Origin: Alnus glutinosa
Taxonomy: Eukaryota; Streptophyta; Magnoliopsida; Fagales; Betulaceae
DNA: 64,000 nt
Direction of reading: 5' to 3'
NCBI RefSeq assembly: GCF_958979055.1
Contig: NC_084899.1
Coordinates: 3,099,001-3,163,000, forward strand
Shown here: one piece after another, positions 48,824 through 60,009 of the stretch
Numbering within the stretch: position 1 is the stretch's first letter
Layout of the letters: every line of letters starts with the position of its first letter
Translations under genes and position numbers: made by a program
Notes under the pieces: generated by a model
Databases searched by the model: none
Seen by the model: the letters and a program-made list of their open reading frames with translations, nothing else
Told to the model about the DNA's origin: nothing

Positions 48824-49175
48824 AGGGGATTTCCGGGGGAATCGAGGACGTGACCTCGTTAAAAAACAAAGGATGAGAGAAGTAAGAACCTCGTTAAAAA
48901 ATCAGGAACCCGCCCTTAACAGGGGATTTCTGGGGGAATCGAGGACATGACCTCGTTAAAAAACAAAGGATGAGAGGAGTAAGAACCTCGTTAAAAAATC
49001 AGGAACCCGCCCTTAACAGGGGATTTCCGGGGGAATCGAGGAGGTGACCTCGTTAAAAAACAAAGGATGAGAGGAGTAAGAACCTCGTTAAAAAATCAGG
49101 AACCCGCCCTTAACACGGGATTACCGGGGGAATCGAGGAGGTGACCTCGTTAAAATACAAGGGATCCGAGGAAAG
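48824..49175. repeat. 97-bp tandem array
   Basis: There are nearly four units starting at 48824, 48921, 49018 and 49115. Each has ggggatt-ccgggggaatcg, gacctcgttaaaa, caaaggatgagag and tcaggaacccgccc. Adjacent units differ by only a few bases, so expansion was recent. Confidence 0.9.
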
Positions 49176-49434
49176 AACATCGGCATTTGGCTTTTCGACG
49201 CTGATTCATTTTCACAGGCTCTGCGTACCCAAGACAAATCACTCTGGCCAGCTTTCTTCAGACCAGAGTGCTTTGGGGGGGTAAGAGGTTGGAAGATTGG
49301 TTGTCAAATATTTGATATGAAAAATCCCGTTAACATTTCTGATGACATTTTCGATAACTTCCGGATTAGATTAAAGGAAGAGGAGTAATAACCTCATTAA
49401 AAAATCGGGAGAGGAGTAATAACCTCGTAAAAAT

Positions 49435-51345
49435 GTCCGATTTTGGACAAAAAACCACCCCTCTCGGTAGAGGACAGGGGGTGATGAGAAAAGTCCAATT
49501 TTGGACAAAGAACCACCCCTCTCTGTAGAGGACAGGGGGGTGATGAGGAAAGTCCGATCTCGGACAATGGACCACCCCTCTCGGTAGAGGACAGGGGGGT
49601 GACGAAAAAAGTCCGATCTCGGACAAAGGATCTCCCCTCCTGGTAAAGGACCAGGGAGGTGAGGAGAAAAGTCCAATTTTGGACAAAGAACCACCCCTCT
49701 TGGTAGAGGACAGGGGGGTGATGAAAAAAGTCCGATCTCGGACAAAGAACCACCCCTCTTGGTAGAGGACAGGGGGGTGATGAAAAAAGTTCGATCTCGG
49801 ACAATGAACCACCCCTCTCAGTCGAGGACAGGGGGGTGACGAAAAAAGTCCGATCTCGGACAAAGGACCACCCCTCTTGGTAAAGGACCAGGGAGGTGAG
49901 GAGAAAAGTCCAATTTTGGACAAAGAACCACCCCTCTTGGTAGAGGACAGGGGGGTGATGAAAAAAGTCCGATCTCGGACAATGAACCACCCCTCTCGAC
50001 AATGAACCACCCCTCTCGGTAGAGGACAGGGGGGTGATGAGGAAAGTCCGATCTCGGACAATGGACCACCCCTCTCGGTAGAGGACAGGGGGGTGACGAA
50101 AAAAGTCCGATCTCGGACAAAGGATCTCCCCTCCTGGAAGAGGACCAGAGAGGTGAGGAGAAAAGTCCAATTTTGGACAAAGAACCACCCCTCTTGGTAG
50201 AGGACAGGGGGGTGATGAAAAAAGTCCGATCTCGGACAAAGAACCACCCCTCTTGGTAGAGGACAGGGGGGTGATGAAAAAAGTCCGATCTCGGACAATG
50301 AACCACCCCTCTCAGTAGAGGACAGGGGGGTGACGAAAAAAGTCCGATCTCGGACAAAGGACCACCCCTCTTGGTAGAGGACCAGGGGGTGAGGAGAAAA
50401 TTCCGATCTCGGACAAAAAACCACCCCTCTCGGTAGAGGACAGGGGGGTGATGAGGAAAGTCCGATCTCGGACAATGGACCACCCCTCTCGGTAGAGGAC
50501 AGGGGGGTGACGAAAAAAGTCCGATCTCGGACAAAGGACCACCCCTCTTGGTAAAGGACCAGGGAGGTGAGGAGAAAAGTCCAATATTGGACAAAGAACC
50601 ACCCCTCTTGGTAGAGGACAGGGGGGTGATGAAAAAAGTCCGATCTCGGACAAAGAACCACCCCTCTTGGTAGAGGACAGGGGGGTGATGAAAAAAGTCC
50701 GATCTCGGACAATGAACCACCCCTCTCAGTAGAGGACAGGGGGGTGACGAAAAAAGTCCGATCTCGGACAAAGGACCACCCCTCTTGGTAAAGGACCAGG
50801 GAGGTGAGGAGAAAAGTCCAATTTTGGACAAAGAACCACCCCTCTTGGTAGAGGACATAGGGGTGATGAAAAAAGTCCGATCTCGGACAAAGAACCACCC
50901 CTCTTGGTAGAGGACAGGGGGGTGATGAAAAAAGTCTGATCTCGGACAATGAACCACCCCTCTCAGTAGAGGACAGGGGGGTGACGAAAAAAGTCCGATC
51001 TCGGACAAAGGACCACCCCTCTTGGTAGAGGACCAGGGGGTGAGGAGAAAAGTCCGATCTCGGACAATGGACCACCCTCTCGGTAGAGGACAGGGGGGTG
51101 ATGAAAAAAGTCCGATCTCGGACAAAGAACCACCCCTCTTGGTAGAGGATAGGGGGGTGATGAAAAAAGTCTGATCTCGGACAATGAACCACTCCTCTCA
51201 GTAGGGGACAGGGGGGTGACGAAAAAAGTCCGATCTCGGACAAAGGACCACCCCTCTTGGTAGAGGACCAGGGGGTGAGGAGAAAAGTCCGATCTCGGAC
51301 AATGGACCACCCTCTCGGTAGAGGACAGGGGGGTGATGACAGCAG
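49435..51345. repeat. 58-60 bp hairpin-forming tandem array, about 32 units
   Basis: Each unit runs gtccgatctcggacaa, (ag)accacccctct, (tc)ggtagagg, acaggggggtgatga, then an A-run. gtccga/tcggac is a perfect stem with a 2-base loop, and cctct/agagg with the flanking C and G runs forms a second stem. A variant unit with gtccaattttggac keeps the first stem through paired changes and recurs at irregular intervals, giving a higher-order pattern. A partial duplication of a unit is visible at about 49980-50030. Because 59 is not a multiple of three, reading cycles through three units, and all three minus frames stay open for long stretches (625, 435 and 280 codons). I see no start context, promoter or domain to support a protein. 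Confidence 0.9.
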
Positions 51346-52659
51346 GAGATGACACTAGTTAATTTGCCGATATTAAAGACAGAATTAATTATGGCAGCTC
51401 GTCCGTCATCGGGAGCTATCTATGCTTGGGGTTATATCAAGGGCGAGAAATTTCCAGTCTAACGACCCAGAAGCCGAATAGGGAAATTGGGGTGTTTACC
51501 TCTTCTTTGAAGAAATGGAAAGGGCAACTGCGCCTCTAGCAGTCCCCGAACTTCAGGCGTGCCGGTTAACGAGCATCCATCTACCAAAAGAAATTAATGG
51601 TCCGACGAAAGGTTTCCGACTATTGGGAACGGTGGATATGTTAAAATGCCATCGGAATCATTGTCCGAGGAAGCATAATGCTAATGCTTGGCATGATGTT
51701 GTGCGGGCGTAATTTTACGATTTATGAGACATCCATTTCGGTGGTAATCTGAGGAAATTACTAGAGATTAATTTGGAATCCACGTCGTGAGGGCGTAACT
51801 TTCGTCAAAGAATAAGATTTTATTAGATTTACTCAGAGGGCACACGTACATGAAGACGAAGAGAACAGACAACCCCGAAGGAATACTATGCATGGTGGTC
51901 ATCTGATTGCAAATAATCCTGACACTGCAAAGAGGAATTGCCTGGAAACCTTGAGGGGATCATCCGCGCAAATTCCAAGCGCGGCTTGAACAGCTGGGCT
52001 CCCACGAGCCGTTGGGGCAAAAGTTGGGTGCTGCGCAGTTCCTGTAGGCTGGACAGGAACAGGTTGGTGTGAAGCCAGAAGACACGCACCCCTGTACGCC
52101 TAAAGCCGGAGATCGCACATTCGATAGAACCGCCGTGGAGAGCCGATGCTTCACGGCAGTGAACTTCTAAACCAAGACCGTCCTTAAGGGATTTGTGAAT
52201 ATGCTCGGTCGTGAAGACCGCACCGGGAATGAAGAACATTGTGAGAAAGTTTGAAGAGTTCAAATAGAATAAAAGGAAAAGATCCGATCTCCAGAAAGGG
52301 AATAAGAAGAGAAGAAAATCTACTCAAATGAGCAATCTGGAGACCAATGACCTTCTTGCAAAGGAAATGGCAAATAAATAGGAAAATAATGACAATTGAT
52401 GCGCGCATGATCTACGGGATGTTAGGTGAGCCTAACTAAAGGCGAATTTATGATGGAAATAAATTCTTGATTGTTGGCCATAAATGGCTTGGAGCCGCGT
52501 GGAACGGCAGTCAAAGAAACGCTCAAGTTTTCATGGGATCAAAGGAGAGCATTATGCAAGTTGGATGAGGAATGGTCGATGAGCCAGTCAAATAACAGAG
52601 ACTTCATTAGGTAAATTCTCCGTACCTTTATACCAAAGATAGGAGAATTGGGGGGTAAT
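51346..52659 (+). other. Retroelement interior without recognised gene
   Basis: This is moderately GC-balanced sequence between the hairpin array and the LTR. Minus frames at 52263-51886 and 52154-51960 and a plus frame at 51515-51712 show no gag, protease, reverse transcriptase or integrase motifs. It may be derived from degraded coding sequence. Confidence 0.45.
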
Positions 52660-53073
52660 TGTTAGGGAATATTCGTCCCCTATCAATGTGGGGCCAGATT
52701 TGCCTTACAATGGAATCCCGGACTCCGGACTCCGGTTTGGTCTTTGGATCTTGAGCCTCGGTCAGGAGCAACCTTTAGTATTTATTAGGCCTGTCAAATC
52801 AAGTCAGAGAAGATATAAAACGTCTACATGGAGCCCTGTGCTTGACAGGGGTAAAAGAGACATATAGCACATCGAGGTATAAAAAGGGTAATTCATTACT
52901 CTCTGAGATCTCTCGAGATATCCCCTCTTCACATAAATACTGGGCTGACTTGATCGTCGGAGGAGGCTCCGCCGGCCAACCCCCGGCGGATCTTTCCTGT
53001 TTTGCAGGCCAGCACAGGGAAGAAAGGACGCCTCTGATCATGCCATGTCACCGGTTCAAAAATATCATCAACA
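52660..53073 (+). repeat. LTR (right end) of the truncated retroelement
   Basis: It starts TGTTAGGGAATATTC and ends ATCATCAACA, so it has TGTT...AACA termini. A TATA-like gaggtataaaaaggg lies at about 52874-52888, a position suited to an internal LTR promoter. Downstream sequence (gtttacaacaggaccatc) matches the uninterrupted paralogue at 25797. Confidence 0.75.
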
Positions 53074-54428
53074 GTTTACAACAGGACCATCACTGTACCT
53101 CGCAATGTCAGCTCTCCCGTGAGCGCAGCAGGGGAGGAGGGAAGAGTTCTGTTCCCGGAACACCACCCCACCCCACCCCCCCGCGCACGCGCACCATATA
53201 TATATATGGAGCTCTTTCACTCCCTATGTGCAGATTCTCCAGGTCCCGAAGAGAGGGTTTTCCTCCTCTCATTGAGTTCAAATAGGGAAAATGGGAAGAG
53301 CTCTGTCTCCATTCTCCCCCTTCTACTTGCGCTCGTTTCTTCTTCATCCTCTTCTTTTTTTTTCTCCCATTTTAGAGCTACTACACATTCACATTCGTCA
53401 CTTCTTTCAAAAATCATTCTTTCATCAAAATCTAATAATGATTTATCATAAATCAAATTATAATTTTAAAAGTCACATTATTTTAAAAAAAAAACATAAA
53501 TATGACATCTAGAATTACTCGCGTTAGAGTCAAGTTAAACATTTACCTAAAGAAAAACTAAACTTGTCTCTTGAACTTATACATTAATTACAATGCACTC
53601 TTGAAACTATAAAAAGTAGCAATTGACCTCGCTGTTAGAATTTTTTGTTAACATAGACAGCAAACGCATGAAATGTCCATCATACCCTTGATAAAATGCG
53701 TGAAAATACCAATATGAAAAAAAAAATAAATCTGCAAAGACCAACCCACAACCTTCCGACACTCAATGGCTGGGTCTCTTCCATGGTGACCCAAGGGCGA
53801 CGTGAGTCTCTACTCCAAGGAGACCCAATGGCTGGGCCTCCTTTGTCGAGACCGAGGCTGTGGGTCTCCTAGCTACCAGGTTTAATTTAACAAAATAATC
53901 TAATGGTAGAGAAGTATGTAAAATGGGCTAATGGTATGGATGGTCAATTATAACTTCTCTTTTAAAGCATTCTTAGTAACCTAACCAAATTTTACTAGTC
54001 AAAATAGTTAAAAATCACTTTTCTCTATTTTGATGAACCACTTTTTTAAAGCACTTTCAATCGCCTCACTATTTTAACTATTCACTATTCCATTTAAATA
54101 ATACTTTTTCAGATTTCTTTATTCTTTCTCTATTTAATTTTTTTTTAATGTTTGTCTTTTCCTAACGATCATATTTTTTAATATTTGTCTTATTCTAACG
54201 GTCATATTTTTAAAATTGTTTTTTTCTTAATGATCATATATTTATGAATATTTATCTTATCCTAACGGTCATATTTTTGAAAATTTGTTTTTTCTTAACC
54301 GGGTTGTGCTGAGACTAATTTATGAGTGTGAGAGAGAGAGAGACAAAAACAAATGACAATTTTTATAGTTTTTAATGCTTTAGGAACTGAATAGTACTCA
54401 CCAGCTCACTACCAAACATTTTTTGTTA
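53074..54428. repeat. Duplicated intergenic block with one AT-rich element
   Basis: Positions 53074-53460 match 25797-26110, and 54335-54428 matches 26175-26278. In between lies a copy of the 7240-type element (about 53540-53975) and an AT-rich stretch (53976-54300) with three diverged copies of a tcctaacggtcatattttt motif. No gene is seen. Confidence 0.65.
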
Positions 54429-55459
54429 GAGCACTAGCAGCCTTCCCTAAATATAGGGAAAATTTCACAAAAACTCATGAAAAACGTTCCACAATAGCCA
54501 CCCTAAATTTAGATAATTTGGTTGGGTAGCTACAGTGTTGTATTGGGTAGCACTGTAGCTACCCAATCCATTATTATATTCACACAAACTCTGCAAGACT
54601 GCAACGCATGTCCTCTCTCTTCGCGCTTCTCTCTCTCAATTCTCTCTGTGTTTTCCTTCCTTGTCCTTCCACGCCCTATTTTTGCAGTGCTTGACGGCAT
54701 CGCCGAGTTCGACTGGGTTTTCTGGGTATCTTTCAAAAACACAAAATAAACGATCGGAGAATATATATAGTTTCAAAGAAATCAATCAGCCTAGAGTCGA
54801 AAAGGGAAAGCCAAAATTAACCTTAACGAACTTTGAATTTTTTTTTCTCAAAATCTTTGGTTTTGAGCTAAACACTGCCACGATCAAGACCATAAAAAAC
54901 TGATATCTGAGTAGTGATCTATAAATAGCTATGACAGACTGTGAGACCGATATTTTGGGTAATTGGGTGTGATCGAGAGATTAGAATAGACGATTCATTT
55001 TCGCAGAATCCAAAAGAGACTGAGTGGAAGGGAGAAAGATGCTGGGGATTTTGAGGCAAAAGGTCGGTGCCGGAGGTCTTCTCTTCTGATTTTGGGACAG
55101 TTTTTACAGAGGACTCATTCTGCTGCGTCGGCGTTGAGGAGTTACTCATCAGCAGCGAAAGAGATGACAGTGAGAGATCGCTCAAAACTCTGCACTTGAC
55201 GAGGAAATGTCTGCTGATCCTAAAGTATTTTTGATGGGTGGGAGGTAGAAGACGAGAGAAAGAGAGAGAGGAAAAGAAATGAATAGAAAAATAAAAGTAG
55301 GAAAGAGAAAAAATAATAAAATAAGAGTAAAAAATAATATTTAATTGGTATAGGGAAAATTAAGAGAATCTATTGTGGGGTGTGTTTTTTTAGGGAAACA
55401 AAAAGTGGTTTTGGTCCCTAAATATAAAGAAAATGGTTGGGAAGCTACTGCTAGTGCTC
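54429..55459. mobile_element. Harbinger/Tourist-like element, 1.03 kb
   Basis: The inverted termini gagcactagcag and ctgctagtgctc are flanked by TTA on both sides (54426-54428 and 55460-55462), the usual PIF/Harbinger target duplication. The paralogous site at 26276-26278 shows a single TTA in ttttttgttaaactgataat with no insert. Longer terminal similarity includes cttccc and ctaaatata. The interior has two short frames (54522-54749 plus; 55185-54919 minus) of unknown origin and no transposase, so it is non-autonomous and may carry captured sequence. Confidence 0.8.
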
Positions 55460-56522
55460 TTAAACTGATAATTTTTTACTTATTAAAAAATTCTATGTTA
55501 ACCAGACATTTATATGTAAATTTTTGCTATTAAAAATGCTCCTACCTACCGTAACGTAAAAAATGGGAAAGATGAACATTCAAGGAAAGAGACATTCCTT
55601 GGTTGTTTTTTTCAAAGAGAAAATGTAATAGAACAGCACGCCTTTTGAACATTCAAGGAAAGAGACATTCCTTGTTTGTATTTTTCAAAGAGAAAATGTA
55701 ATAGAAAAAATGCACTCCTTTGTGGAAAGATGTGGAAGTCGGACAACAACTTTGCTTTCCAGACAAGTCCCACAACGACAATCATATTTTCCGAACAATT
55801 TCCACCACGAATCGGTTATCATGTCATTAATTATTCTCAATTATCATGTCATTAATTATCATGTCAATTATCATGTCATTAATTTTTCTCACCCCTATTC
55901 AAAGTCCACGCAAGACTAATCGCTTCCCCCTCCCCTCCCCTCCCCTCCCTTCCACTCATTTTTTCCTTGTTTGTGTCGGTACGGATGATCAGACTACTGA
56001 ATGGTTGGCTTCTTCTAGAAGCCAACATTTTACTTTATTTCCATTTTACCCCAACATTTCAATTTATTCCTTTGTTTTTGTTCTTCATATTAAAAGGTTG
56101 AGCACAGACGTTGACCATAAGTTTATTACTTTTGGAAGTAATTTTTTAAGTGTTTTAACTATTTTAGGGAGACTATATATTAAGAATGTTCTTACATACG
56201 GTAACGTGAAAAAATGGGAAAGATAGCATTGAACATTCAAGGAAAGAGACATTCCTTGTTTGTTTTTTTCAAAGAGAAAATGTAATAGAAAATGCACGCC
56301 TTTGTGAAAAGATGTGGAAGTCGGACAACAACTTTGCTTTCCAGACAAGTCCCACAACGAGAATCATATTTTCCGAACAATTTCCACCACGAATCGGTAT
56401 ATCTCAATTATCATGTCATTAATTTTTCTCGATCACCCCTATTCAAAGTCCACGCAAGACTAATCGCTCTCAGTGACGACGGCGCTCCACTGACTTGGCC
56501 CTGTTCACTAAACCCCTTCCCC
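55460..56522. repeat. Duplicated intergenic block, partly triplicated
   Basis: The motif aaaatgggaaagat, then ttcaaggaaagagacattcc, tttttcaaagagaaaatgta, agatgtggaagtcggacaac and tttccaccacgaatcgg occurs in 55556-55830 and again in 56210-56400, and once at 26346-26550. A small run of taattatcatgtcat repeats sits at 55825-55885. No gene is seen. Confidence 0.65.
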
Positions 56523-56545
56523 CACTACAAAAAACTAAGTAAATT

Positions 56546-56729
56546 GCCGCGTGTCTACAGTAACCGTTACTGTAGACACGCGGCCATTTGGCAGCGTGTG
56601 TCTCAAGCCACGTGGCCAGATGGGGCGTAGAAACATATGGCCGCGTGTACTTATACACGCGGCCAGATGGCCGCGTGTATAAATTACACGTGTCAAACAG
56701 AATGCCACGTGTATAAAAATACACGTGGC
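56546..56729. repeat. Subterminal palindrome cluster of the CACTA element
   Basis: Three perfect fold-backs follow in series: 56546-56584 (19-bp arms, 1-base spacer), 56638-56665 (12-bp arms tggccgcgtgta) and 56704-56729 (11-bp arms gccacgtgtat). Further single copies of gccacgtggcc and ccgcgtgtat lie between. Such subterminal repeats are where CACTA accessory or transposase proteins bind. Confidence 0.85.
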
Positions 56730-57054
56730 TAACTGGTGTATTCCAAAAAAAATTTTTGGGAATTCCTTTTTTTAAAAAAAAAAAAAAAAAACAAACAAAC
56801 AAATTGTATGTACATGATAATATTACTATGTACCCTATACCAAATTAGAGTTTATAAACTAATTAGTTTTGTACAGTATTTGTAGTTAAATATTTTTGCA
56901 TTTATTTATTTTAAAAATTCTTATTATATACTTATATATATAAATTTGTGCTATATTTAGTATGTATTGTAAACCAAATTAGGGTTTACATGCAGGTTGA
57001 GTTTCTTGAATATGGTTTATGCGTTAGGACTTAATTTATTGTATGTGTAGTACA

Positions 57055-58355
57055 TACTCTCAGGGTTAGGGTTCGTAGAACATCCATTTGAATGTGTTCG
57101 CCTTGTGGTCCCGATCATTATAACATACCTTACACAAGTATAAAATTGCATGCCTCTATCATTTGATCTAGTTCAATGTCCAAAACTTGGTCGAACTATC
57201 ATTTGATCCTAGAGTTAGGGTTTATCACTATATATATAGTATATATATTTAGGGTTAGGGTTTATGGCTTATACATATAGTACATACACTTAATATTAGG
57301 GTTAAGGTTAGAGTTTATGGCTTATACATATAGTACATACACTTAATATTAGGGTTAAGGTTAGGGTTTATGGCTTACATATATATCGTACATATACTTA
57401 AGATTATGGTTAAGATTATGGGTTTTAGGGTTCAATTTTATGGTCAGGGTTTAGTATAGTATATATATATATATACTTAGGGTTAGGATTTAGTTTTAAT
57501 TTATAGTTTATGGCTTAGGGTTTAGCAATTTCTACAGTTCATACACTTAGGGTTTAGCAATTTCTACAGTTCATACACTTAGGGTTGAACAATTTGTACA
57601 GTACATACACTTAGGGTTGCATGTGTTTGTGTTTGTATTTGTATTTGTATTTGTATTTCAAATCTATCTTGTCATATTATGTATATACATATATATATAT
57701 AATATATGCATGCATGCATGCATGTAAACGGCGTGCCGAAACTATATACCTTTATAGTTACTTGTATATACCCTAACATTGGTGTTTATGGCTATATATA
57801 TATATATAGTATACTTATATAGCTATATATAGTATATATATACACTTAGGGTTAGGGTTTATAGATATATATAATAACGTTGTATATACACTTAGTGTTA
57901 AGGTTTATGTTTATATAGAGTACTACATGCATAAATAACCCAAATTTGTGCTATATATATATGCATAATTATACGGCGAGGAACAAAAAAACAATATGCA
58001 ACATAACAAAGTACATACACTTAGGGTTAGGGTTTATGACTATATATAGTATATAAACATAGGGTTAGGGGCTATGGGTTACGTGCAATATGTTTATAGT
58101 ATATTTACGTTTTACGTGTTGAGTACTTTACATATATATGGTATACTTATAAGTAAACCCTAACTCTAATTAGGATTTACATTAATGGAATACTAATCTA
58201 ATAAAACCCTAACCCTATATATATATATATGAAACTTAACAGAGACTTAGGGTTTAAGAATTAGTTTTAGGGTTATCGTTTAGGGTTTAGTTTTATGGGT
58301 TAGAGTTTACGTAAACGTTAACACTATATATATTACATACACTTAGGGTCGGATT
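57055..58355 (+). repeat. Degenerate telomere-like block, TTAGGG orientation
   Basis: The motif ttagggtt(agggtt)ta occurs many times, mixed with tatatata tracts and gtacatacactta. The plant telomere unit is TTTAGGG, and here it reads in that sense on the plus strand. The copies are scattered and imperfect, so this is an internal repeat, not a chromosome end. A TA microsatellite follows at 58379-58424. Confidence 0.8.
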
Positions 58356-58376
58356 AGGGTTTGTGTTTACAAATAG

Positions 58377-58424
<48 letters not shown>

Positions 58425-58462
58425 GTTTTTTTAAAAAAAAAAAAAAATTTAAAAAAACAGAT

Positions 58463-58572
58463 AGAGACGTGTATAATAATACACGTCTCTAATTGGCCGC
58501 GTGGCATTACGCCACGCGGCCAATTTTTGGCCAGGTGACCTGCGCGGGACAATTCCCGCGCGCCACCTGGCC
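58463..58572. repeat. Second palindrome cluster of the CACTA element
   Basis: Three adjacent fold-backs are present: 58463-58490 (12-bp arms agagacgtgtat), 58493-58523 (13-bp arms ttggccgcgtggc) and 58529-58572 (outer arms ggccaggtg, inner arms gcgcggga). They share the ccgcgtg core with the terminal cluster 1.9 kb away. Confidence 0.85.
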
Positions 58573-58639
58573 TCATTTTAAATTAATAAAAAAAAAACAG
58601 GGTAGCTTCCAGAGGAAGCTACCCCATCCGAGCCACTCA

Positions 58640-58996
58640 TTTCCCTCCCTCACCTCTCTCTCTCTCACTCGGCTCTCTCTCTCTCTCTCCCTCTCCGTCC
58701 ACCGACCACCGACGACCGCCCTTCGGTGTCTTCTCCGGCCAGCTCCCTCTCCGGCCGTCACTGCACCACGCGGGTTCTCTCTCTATCTCTCTCTCTCTCT
58801 CTAGCTCGCTCTCTCTAGCTCTCTCTCTCTCTCTCTCTAACCGAACCCTAAACTCTCTCTCTCTCTCTCTAGCTCTCTCTCTCTCTCTAACCGAACCCTA
58901 AACCCTATCTCTCTCTAGCTCTCTCTCTCTCTAGGTCTCTCTCTCTCTCTAACCGAACCCTAAACCCTATCTCTCTCTAGCTCTCTCTCTCTCTAG

Positions 58997-59030
<34 letters not shown>

Positions 59031-59121
59031 GTCTCTCTCTCTGTCTCTCTCTAGCTCTCTCTCTCTCTAGGTCTCTCTCTCTCTCTCTCTCTAACTGAAC
59101 CAGGTCCTATCTCTCTCTACA

Positions 59122-59172
<51 letters not shown>

Positions 59173-59265
59173 ATCTCTCTGTCTCTCTCTAGCTCTCTCT
59201 CTCTCTAGGTCCGGACCTCTCTCTCTCTACACCCATCTCTCTGACTCTCTCTCTCTCTCTGAAAC

Positions 59266-59292
<27 letters not shown>
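58640..59292 (+). repeat. (CT)n tract with embedded telobox motifs
   Basis: About 650 bp of CT repeats are interrupted by tagctct, taggtct and repeated aaccgaaccctaaac motifs (near 58840, 58890 and 58950). It lies upstream of the transposase and resembles a CT-rich plant leader. aaaccctaa is a telobox, a motif known from plant promoters. Confidence 0.8.
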
Positions 59293-59296
<4 letters not shown>

Positions 59297-60009
59297 GTAC
59301 GTGAATATTATTTTGGGACTAATATGTTTTAATGCAGGTACATTTTGGCTAAGGAGCATACAAATCACTCAAAAAAAAAATATTTGTGAGTAATTTTAGC
59401 ATTAATTTTTTTTCTTTATTTTTGGCTATAATAAACTTGGTGCATTTAGATTAATTTGTTTAAAATCTGTTTATAATTTTTTTAATAGTTTCATATAATA
59501 ATTGTGGATTTAGCAATTAATAATGGTCTATGCAATGCTGTTAATTTTGTTGGGTTTGAATATCTATTGTTGTGTAATTTTATGTATTTTGATGTGGTTG
59601 GTCGTTATGCATGAAAAATATTCGTACAATTGTGGTAATTTTTTTTTTCTTTTTGTAATATGTTTTACTGTACTACGAATTGGTGTGTGGATTATTATTT
59701 GTGGTAATTATTTTATTAACTTCATCATAAAATCAATGATCCAAACCAATAAAATATAAATAACTATGCGGTACTATTTCTCGTATTTTTGGGTTTTTTA
59801 AGAACAAAGAAAAAAAGTTTAATTGTTCATTTTCAGGTAATTTTTTTACAAACAAAAAAAAAACATTTCAAAGTAAACTCGCTATCATTTTAGAATAAAA
59901 TGATCGTATCCAACGAATATTGGATAGATACAGAAAATTAAATTTGGCCACCGTCTACCATTTATAATAATTCTTTTTATTATTCAATTTATAACAAACG
60001 TGTAAACAA
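59293..60009 (+). other. Possible leader/intron of the CACTA transposase gene
   Basis: AT-rich sequence with acceptor-like ttttaatgcag at about 59327-59337 and several T-rich stretches. A 78-codon frame at 59523-59759 is hydrophobic and AT-driven and not credible. It may hold a leader intron, but this cannot be shown here. Confidence 0.35.

Larger units (their letters stand above)
48812..53073 (+). mobile_element. 5'-truncated LTR retroelement with tandem arrays
   Basis: The left flank is receptor-locus sequence up to 48811 and the right flank resumes the duplicated intergenic block at 53074, so the foreign unit is 4.26 kb. It ends with one LTR (52660-53073) preceded by the purine tract ggggggtaat. 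The interior holds a 97-bp array (48824-49170), a large 58-60 bp array (49435-51345) and about 1.3 kb without recognisable gag or pol. No left LTR is found, so the 5' end is lost or recombined. Likely a non-autonomous (LARD-type) element. Confidence 0.65.

Noticed and set aside
49366..51243. 625-codon minus-strand proline-rich reading frame
   Set aside because: It is generated by the 59-bp tandem array, which is open in all minus frames. There is no domain, promoter or start context.
48824..51345. CRISPR-like array
   Set aside because: The units are head-to-tail without unique spacers, in a plant retroelement.
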